This document shows, piece by piece, positions 57,713 to 64,000 of a DNA stretch of 64,000 nt; within the stretch, counting starts at the first letter, position 1; each line of letters opens with the position of its first letter. The notes under the pieces were generated by a model. That model was not told the origin of the DNA. It made no database searches and saw nothing but the letters and a program-made list of their open reading frames with translations. The translations under genes were made by a program, and so were the position numbers. The DNA lies in the NCBI RefSeq assembly GCF_042477335.2, contig NC_091245.1, forward strand, positions 228,345,501 to 228,409,500, in the 5' to 3' direction. This DNA comes from Ovis canadensis (lineage: Eukaryota; Chordata; Mammalia; Artiodactyla; Bovidae).

Positions 57713-58115
57713 ATGGCAAATGAGTGGAAAAAAAATGTTAATACACTATTGGATTTTTGTATTTCTTTCTTTCTTTTTTTTTTTTTTTTGATTCAGCTTT
57801 TACCTGGGCTGAAAACCTTAATTTAATTTATGTTCATGATGGTGGGGATATTTTTTAATGTCTACATTCTTTCTAATAAACTGTTGGAAGACTTCTTGGA
57901 TATCCTTTCATGTGTCTAGTTTACTGTAATTTCATGTATTACCACTTACTGGAATGGAGCTTTAATTTTTACTTGAGGAAGAATTTGGAAATATTCCTCT
58001 GTTTGCGGGGTGGGGGCAGGGGAGGCTTGCTGTAATGTAATAGAAAATGTACTTTGCAATAGTTGGAAAAGAAAGTGTTGTGATTTGATTGAAATAAAAT
58101 GTGTTGTCCTCCTCT

Positions 58116-58764
58116 AACAACAAAAGTTTAGGGCTATACAGCTGACTAAGATTTGGGGGAAAAGAGGCACAGAATAAATGTCCCCAAAAATATGTGAAAA
58201 AAATTTCCTTCAGTGCTTGGCAAACTCCTAAATACCAATACTAAGTGAGACTTGGAGAGTACTAATGAACATGAGCTAGTGTGAAGTTTGAGAGATAAGC
58301 AGAGACTTGAAAGACTATCCCATACTGGAAATACATTATCATTTAGGTCTAAACCAGAAGGCTGTAATTAACACTATGGCTTTTGCATTGATACGCTCAG
58401 AAACCTTAAGAGTAAACACATCATAGGAGTAAAAACTAAATACTAGGTGTGAAGGCTAGTCCCTAAAAACAGAGGCAAAAATAGATTAGCTTACCTTGAT
58501 AAAACCTAAAAGTATACGTCATTAGTATTAAGGAGATCCACAGAATCTTACATGAAATAGTTAACACTGTTTAAAGGATAATAATATAAGCAAGATTCTT
58601 TACTATGTATTAATCACAATGTTCAATATGCAATCAAAATTGCTAGGTGAAGGAAAGTGATTGATAATGAAGAAATAAAATAGATAATAGAAATAGAACA
58701 TAATTGATCTAGTCTTTGAAGTTAATAGGAAACAGTAATATCAAAATAATATATTTGACTATTG
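58116..58764. other. Single-copy sequence
   Basis: No gene or repeat recognised. Confidence 0.4.
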
Positions 58765-59100
58765 CTATAGGCCAGATGTGGGTCCCCAAAAGCCAAATGT
58801 TGGAATCCTAACACCCAATGTGATGGTGTTAGATGTAGGAACTTTGGCGAGTGAGCAGGTCTTGTAGAGCACTCATGATTGATTAGCACTCTTTTAAAAG
58901 AGAATCCATAGGGCTCCCTAGCCTCTTTTACTTCTGATGACACACAGAAGTCTGCAGTCTGCCACTCAGAAAAGGGCTTTCACCAGAACTGGACCATTCT
59001 GGTACCCTGATGTTGGATTCCCAGTTTTCAGAAATGTGAGAAATTTCTGTTCTTTTAAGTCACTGAATCCATGATATCATAGCATCCCAAAAAGATTAAG
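58765..59100 (+). mobile_element. MLT1-type MaLR solo LTR
   Basis: 'tgggtccccaaaagccaaat', 'ggaatcctaacacccaatgt', 'gatggtgttagatgtaggaa', 'ggctttcaccagaactggac' and 'gaaatgtgagaaatttctgt' follow MLT1 in order. Ancient mammalian LTR retrotransposon; no internal sequence. Confidence 0.82.
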
Positions 59101-59720
59101 GAAATTATATTAAAGAAAATGTATCTTCTTTTTACTGTACAGGAAATAAATATTCAAATCAATAACATGAATATAAAATAAAAAACTCATTTGAAAAATT
59201 TAACAACAATCAGACTGGATATGGCAGAAGATGGTAGTACTAAATTTCAGTTAAAAAAAAAACATTCAAATCGAAATTCAAAGGAAAACAATAAAGAAGA
59301 GCATAAGAAATGTATAGGACATGTTCAAAGGTCTAATGGGTGAAAGCGAAAAAAAAAAAAAAAAGCTTTATTTCAGGAAATACAGAATTTATAAATCTTA
59401 TAAAAGGTTCAAGACCTCAGGTCTAACAGTAAGCAAAATCAAGAAAAATAAATATGAAGAGAATTACACATCAGCATATAACAAAGGAAAAGAGATATAT
59501 TCATTTGAAAGGAGCAAAATTGAGAATACTGGTGGAGTTTTCAAATAAGCATGGAAGCCAGAAGACAGTGAAAGAAAAAAAAAACAAAGCGCATGGGGCT
59601 CTATACCTAGCACAATTATCCTACCAAAAAAATAGTCAAAAATTAAAATATTTAAAGAAATCTTGAAAGAATTTATTTTCAAAAGACCTGAAAGAAATGT
59701 TGATTTATTTGATGCAAGTT
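59101..59720. other. A-rich single-copy sequence
   Basis: No gene. Two Lys-rich open frames (59,321-59,666) reflect A-rich composition only. Confidence 0.45.
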
Positions 59721-59730
59721 ACAATGATTT

Positions 59731-61142
59731 ATGATGCTGTGAAAGTGCTGCACTCAATATGTCAGCAAATGTGGAAAACTCAGCAGTGGCCACAGGACCT
59801 GAAAAGGTCAGTTTTCATTCCAATCCCAAAGAAAGGCAATCCCAAAGAATCCTCTGCTACCACATAATTGCACTCATCTCACATGCTAGTAAAGTAATGC
59901 TCAAAATTCTCCAAGCCAGGCTTCAGCAATACGTGAACCGTGAACTTCCAGATGTTCAAGCTGGTTTTAGAAAAGACAGAGGAACCAGAGATCAAATTGT
60001 CATCATCCATTGGATCATGGAAAAAGCAGGAGAGTTCCAGAAAAACATCTATTTCTGCTTTATTGACCATGCCAAAGCCTTTGACTGTGTGGATCACAAT
60101 AAACTGTGGAAAATTCTGAAAGAGATGGGAATACCAGACCACCTGACCTGCCTCTTGAGAAATCTGTATGCAGGTCAGGAAGCAACAGTTAGAACTGGAC
60201 ATGGAACAACAGACTGGTTCCAAATAGGAAAAGGAGTACGTCAAGGCTGTATATTGTCACCCTGCTTGTTTAACTTATATGCAGAGTACATCATGAGAAA
60301 CTCTGGGCTGGAAGAAGCACATGCTGGAATCAAGATTGCCGGGAGAAACATCAATGACCTCAGATATGCAGATGATATTAGCTCTTATGGAAGAAAGTGA
60401 AGAAGAAAGAACTAAAGAGCCTCTTGATGAAAGTGAAAGAGGAGAGTGAAAAAGCTGGCTTAAAGCTCAACATTCAGAAAACTAAGATCATGGCATCTGG
60501 TCCTATCACTTCATGACAAATAGATGGGGAAACAGTGGAAACAATGGCTGACTTTATTTTGGCGCTCCAAAATCACTTTAGATGGTGAATGCAGCCATGA
60601 AATTAAAGGACTCTTACTCCTTGGAAGGAAACTTATCACCAACCTAGCATATTAAAAAGCAGAGACATTACTTTGCCAACAAAGGTCCGTCTAGTCAAGG
60701 CGATGGTTTTTCCAGTAGTCATGTATGGATGTGAGAGTTGGACTGTAAAGAAAGCTGAGCTCAGAAGAGTTGATGCTTTTGAACTCTGGCATTGGAGAAG
60801 CTCTTGAGAGTCCCTTGGACTGCAAGGAGATCCAATCAATCCATCCTAAAGGAGATCAGTCCTGGGTGTTCATTGGAAGGACTGATGTTGAAGCTGAAAC
60901 TCCAATGCTTTGGCCACCTGATGCAAAGAGCTGACTCATTGAAAAGACCCTGATGCTGGGAAATATTGAGGGAGGGAAGAGAAGGGGACGATGGAGGATG
61001 AGATGGTTGGATGACCTCACCGACTCGATGGACATGTGTTTGGATAGAGTCCAGGAGTTGGTGATGGACAGGGAGGCCTGGTGTGCTGTGGTTCATGGGT
61101 TTTCAAAGAGTCAGGCACGACTGAGCAACTGAACTGAACTGA
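59731..61142 (+). mobile_element. BovB LINE, 5'-truncated, ~1.41 kb, longest RT fragment
   Basis: Bounded by acaatgattt (59,721-59,730) and acaattattt (61,143-61,152), 9/10 identical. The frame 59,759-60,400 is open for 213 codons and carries RT motifs: QAGFRKDRGTRDQI (residues 67-80), FIDHAKAFDCVDH (101-113), RQGCILSPCLFNLYAEY (161-177) and RYADD (202-206). After YADD the frame breaks. Downstream the C-terminal region has small deletions (for example near 60,555 and 60,650) and a final stub to 'gagcaactgaactgaactg'. No endonuclease domain, so it is inactive. Confidence 0.95.
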
Positions 61143-61152
61143 ACAATTATTT

Positions 61153-62782
61153 CAGAGGAAACAAGAAGGGATAAAGAGTGTTAGGGTAAATAAGTGAGTA
61201 AATGAAAAGGAATATTGACTGATTAAAAGAACAATAAAAATAACATTGATTTAGCATGCATAAAACTAAAATATAAATTATAAGTGAAAGAAAGGACAGA
61301 ATGGGTAAATGGAAGAACTACTGGAAAAGTATTTTTGTGCGTTGTGAAGTCAGTAAGTATTAATTGACATATATGGGAAATTATATATAATAAATTTCAT
61401 TTTGAAATCTGTATGCTGATATAGAAAAAAATATATATTATACATATATATATGGAAAGAGAGAATGAGAACTTTGAATATTATTTTTAAAAACTCTTTA
61501 GATATACACAATAAAATACACACAGATAAAAATACCTGAGATTTTTGTCACTCACAACTAAGGAAAGGGAAGGTAGCAGGTACACTGATATTTGCTTTAG
61601 CTGAATCATGAGTATTTGAGGGTGTTTATGCTTTTCTGTCTCTATGTAGAAAATTAATTTTTTCTGTAGCAATTGGCAAAATGGCATTTTGGCATTACAT
61701 TCACAACCCATACAACTTTATAAAATTTTACTCCCCATACCAAAATACCTTTTACATGAACTCTCAAGATGAATACCTAAGGCTTCTTCCTGTCCAGTAT
61801 CTTTTTCTGTTTTCCAAAGGAAATCTAACTGGCCTCAGAGCTTTCCTATTTCTCCTCACTATCATGACTCTAACCTGTTGACTTCCAAGAATGAAGTAGG
61901 TTAAGCAGAAACCCTTTTAAAATAAGGACTTCTACTTAGAAGAAGTAGACAGTATTCTTTGAAGGGAATGAGGAGATGGAGAGACTAGGACCTCTCATTG
62001 CTGATTTGTTCTTATCATTTCTCTTAAAATACCTTCATCTAATTTTCAAGCTTGCCATTAAGTGACTGCTGTTACATGAACAACACCTAACATGGACCTA
62101 GCAAGTGACAAATACTTCACTGTTAATAACATTCCCAGCACTCTTTCTGTACAGTACTTTCACATACCATGTATTTTCATATATCTTGTTTCATTATGTC
62201 ATGTGATTTCAAAATAGAAATTATAGGCATGGTGAATCAAAGAAACAACCAACAGAAAAACACAGCTTCAAATGTAGGATATTTATAGAAGATTAAGGAC
62301 TCTAGGCAAAAGTAACTATGAAAATGAATACTAACAAGGAATACAGTGCATGCACCTTGCATGTTGACTGAAGAATGAAACCAAGCTATCACCCCCAATT
62401 CATTGACACCAAACTATTTCTCTTTCCCTGAATATTCCATAAGACATAACAATACTTTATTTCTCCTTTTTTTATAGGCCTCCCTGTTTGCAGTGAGGAG
62501 GTTAACAATAAAGTTTTCTGTTAAGAATTTGAAAGTAAGAGTTATAACCATCCACAGAAGACGAAATGGTAAGGGCAAACTGGTACCAAAATCTTTTTCT
62601 TAATGTCATTTGCTATACAAAAAATAGATTGCATACAGTAGGGACTTCTAGATCAGAGGAAGTTAGAAAATTAAAGATTTTACTATTGTTTATACATGTG
62701 TAATATTTTTGCCAAATATTTTGCCTATATATTAAATGCATGTCTGCATGTATATGTTTTGTACACACATATAATAGGCACA
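61153..62782. other. AT-rich single-copy sequence
   Basis: No gene or repeat recognised in 1.6 kb; AT microsatellite-like stretch at about 61,425-61,455. Confidence 0.45.
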
Positions 62783-62802
62783 TACACACACACACACACA
62801 CG
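62783..62802 (+). repeat. (CA)n microsatellite
   Basis: About ten CA units. Confidence 0.9.
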
Positions 62803-64000
62803 AACACCAGATTACAGAAGCCTAGAAATCAGTGTGCTGTGTACAAACTGGAGACCCTGGAAATTTGGCAATATAGTTTGGAGACCTGATAGCTGACAGC
62901 AGATGGTATAGATTCCATTCTTCAGGACAGTGAAGACCTGAGAATCAGGAGCTCTGAGGACAGGTAAGATCCATGTCCCAGCTCCAACAGTCAGACACAG
63001 AAAACTAATCCTCTCTTCCTCCAATTTTTGTTCTGTTTGGTCCCTCAGTGGATTAGATGATGCCCATCTACACTGGGGAAGGCAATCTGTTTTATTCAGT
63101 CTATCAATTCAAACACTAATATCTTCTAAAATCACCCTCACAGACACACCCCAAAAACCTATTTAACCAGTTTCTGGACATCCTATGGTAGACTCAAATT
63201 GACACAAAATGAATTATCACAGTAAATGTTACAGGGATGTCAGATTTATCTTTATTGGGTATTCATCACTAAAATTCAAACATATCTGAGTATGGGAAGC
63301 AGAAATGGGAAGTCTGCCTACACAGTGCTTTTTTGTACAAAGACAAACAACTTTTTGGAATGAAGCCCTGGAATACAGCTAACCTCTCAAATGCTCCCAA
63401 TACCAATGTCTCTATTTTCCTTTAATAAGAAATCATATTCTGATATCAAATAGCTTTTTTTTTTTTAACTCACATTTATTCCAGTTTCCCATGTTGTCAT
63501 ATTCAAACTCTTAGAGGAGACGTGTGCTAAGGATGAATCAGTTGTATGGCTTCTTCTTTGAAATTTATTCCAACACTTGGAGAAACAAGACAATTCACAG
63601 AATAGAGTGAATCTCTGTTTAGCAGAAAAATACTCTTTCAACATAGCTGATAGCCCAGTTTTGTCACACTGCAGGCTGCACAATAAAAACATGGCAGTAA
63701 ACAGCCCTCACTTGTCCTTGTGGGCGAAACACAAGAGCTGCAGGAGGAAGAACTCTGCATAAAAACCATGAGGACAGATCCAGCCCATGTGGCTCCACCA
63801 GCAGTATAGGCCTCAAGAGTGGAAACCATAAATGAAGGCTAAAACAGGAAAAGGGAAAACTGTCGAAGCCCACATGGTAGCTGTCAGAATGTGATCAGGA
63901 ACATTCAAGGAAATATCCAGAGCAACATAACCTGAACAAAATCTGGGTCCTGTTGGCAGGATAAGATGAATTGTATGAGCTGTGAATAACTGCTGGTGAT
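62803..64000. other. Single-copy sequence to the window end
   Basis: No gene or repeat family recognised. 63,640-63,880 is less AT-rich than its surroundings and has overlapping minus-strand open frames (63,638-63,829; 63,664-63,873) without domain signatures. Confidence 0.45.

Larger units (their letters stand above)
55600..58115 (+). pseudogene. PTGES3P: PTGES3 (p23 co-chaperone) processed pseudogene
   Basis: The parent is p23, a small Hsp90 co-chaperone with reported prostaglandin E synthase activity. The intronless copy starts at ATG 55,641 (MQPASAKW) and runs to the original stop at 56,108-56,110. That is 470 nt against 483 for the normal 160-codon frame. Recognisable stretches include FCVEDSKD, NVNFEKSK, KDWEDDSDEDMSNFD, SEMMNN, LPEVDGADDD and KMPDLE. 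The ninth codon is already TAG; further stops include the Trp codon before KDWEDD (TAG, 55,951) and TAA after GADDD. Several frameshifts separate the pieces. The 3' UTR continues past the stop, is interrupted by a BovB (56,466-57,336), and resumes 'agattttagaacatggact'. AATAAA signals are at 57,875 and 58,093. No clear poly(A) tail or target-site duplication survives. No protein can be made. Confidence 0.9.

Noticed and set aside
63638..63873. Minus-strand open frames as a conserved exon
   Set aside because: Two overlapping frames in different phases, no convincing splice sites or domain, and no support beyond slightly higher GC.

Overview
This is a gene-poor, non-coding mammalian window, almost certainly from a bovid ruminant (cattle or a close relative). 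The sequence is built from repeats diagnostic of ruminants: about fifteen BovB (RTE-clade LINE) insertions, about two dozen Bov-tA and Bov-A2 SINEs, young and old L1 fragments, and two ruminant endogenous-retrovirus-type LTRs. Between them lies an older mammalian layer of MIR, MLT1/MaLR LTRs, a MER2/Tigger-like DNA transposon and hAT-Charlie-type elements. I see no intact host gene, no tRNA or rRNA gene and no CRISPR array. The open reading frames all lie in LINE reverse-transcriptase remnants, their antisense shadows, or chance AT-rich sequence.

Layout. 0-9.3 kb: mostly single-copy AT-rich DNA with an old L1 piece, a Bov-A2, a Bov-tA, several MIRs and L1 3' tails. 8.5-12.1 kb: a ~400 bp sequence is present twice in inverted orientation, flanking a 2 kb BovB. 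13-22 kb: dense BovB zone, including an LTR apparently split by two minus-strand BovBs (16.3-18.95 kb) and a near-full-length decayed BovB (19.1-22.1 kb) next to an 84 bp BovB stub that shares its target-site sequence. 22.7-27 kb: an old L1 carrying a MER2-like transposon (itself hit by a SINE), another SINE, and a BovB that also holds a SINE. 28.6-31.1 kb: hAT elements, a G-rich tract and minus-strand L1s. 32.4-35.05 kb: two head-to-tail BovBs, the second split by a 1,250 bp solo LTR. 36-39.9 kb: SINE cluster and an L1 inserted in an MLT1 LTR. 40.5-43.2 kb: 2.65 kb of plus-strand L1 ORF2 and 3' UTR. 44.5-49.2 kb: an old L1 interrupted by a SINE and by a BovB with an inverted 5' half, which in turn carries a minus-strand BovB. 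49-55.2 kb: Bov-A2/Bov-tA copies, microsatellites and MIRs.

55.6-58.1 kb: the one recognisable host-gene copy, a decayed processed pseudogene of PTGES3 (p23 co-chaperone), with a BovB inserted in its 3' UTR. 58.7-64 kb: an MLT1 LTR, a BovB with the longest uninterrupted reverse-transcriptase fragment, and AT-rich DNA in which I recognise nothing.

Nothing here works as a genetic system. The interest is in the order and mechanism of insertions: nested elements with readable target-site duplications, twin-priming inversion, repeated use of one target site, and an inverted duplication of unknown origin. Element boundaries were placed by eye, and family names come from recalled consensus patterns.
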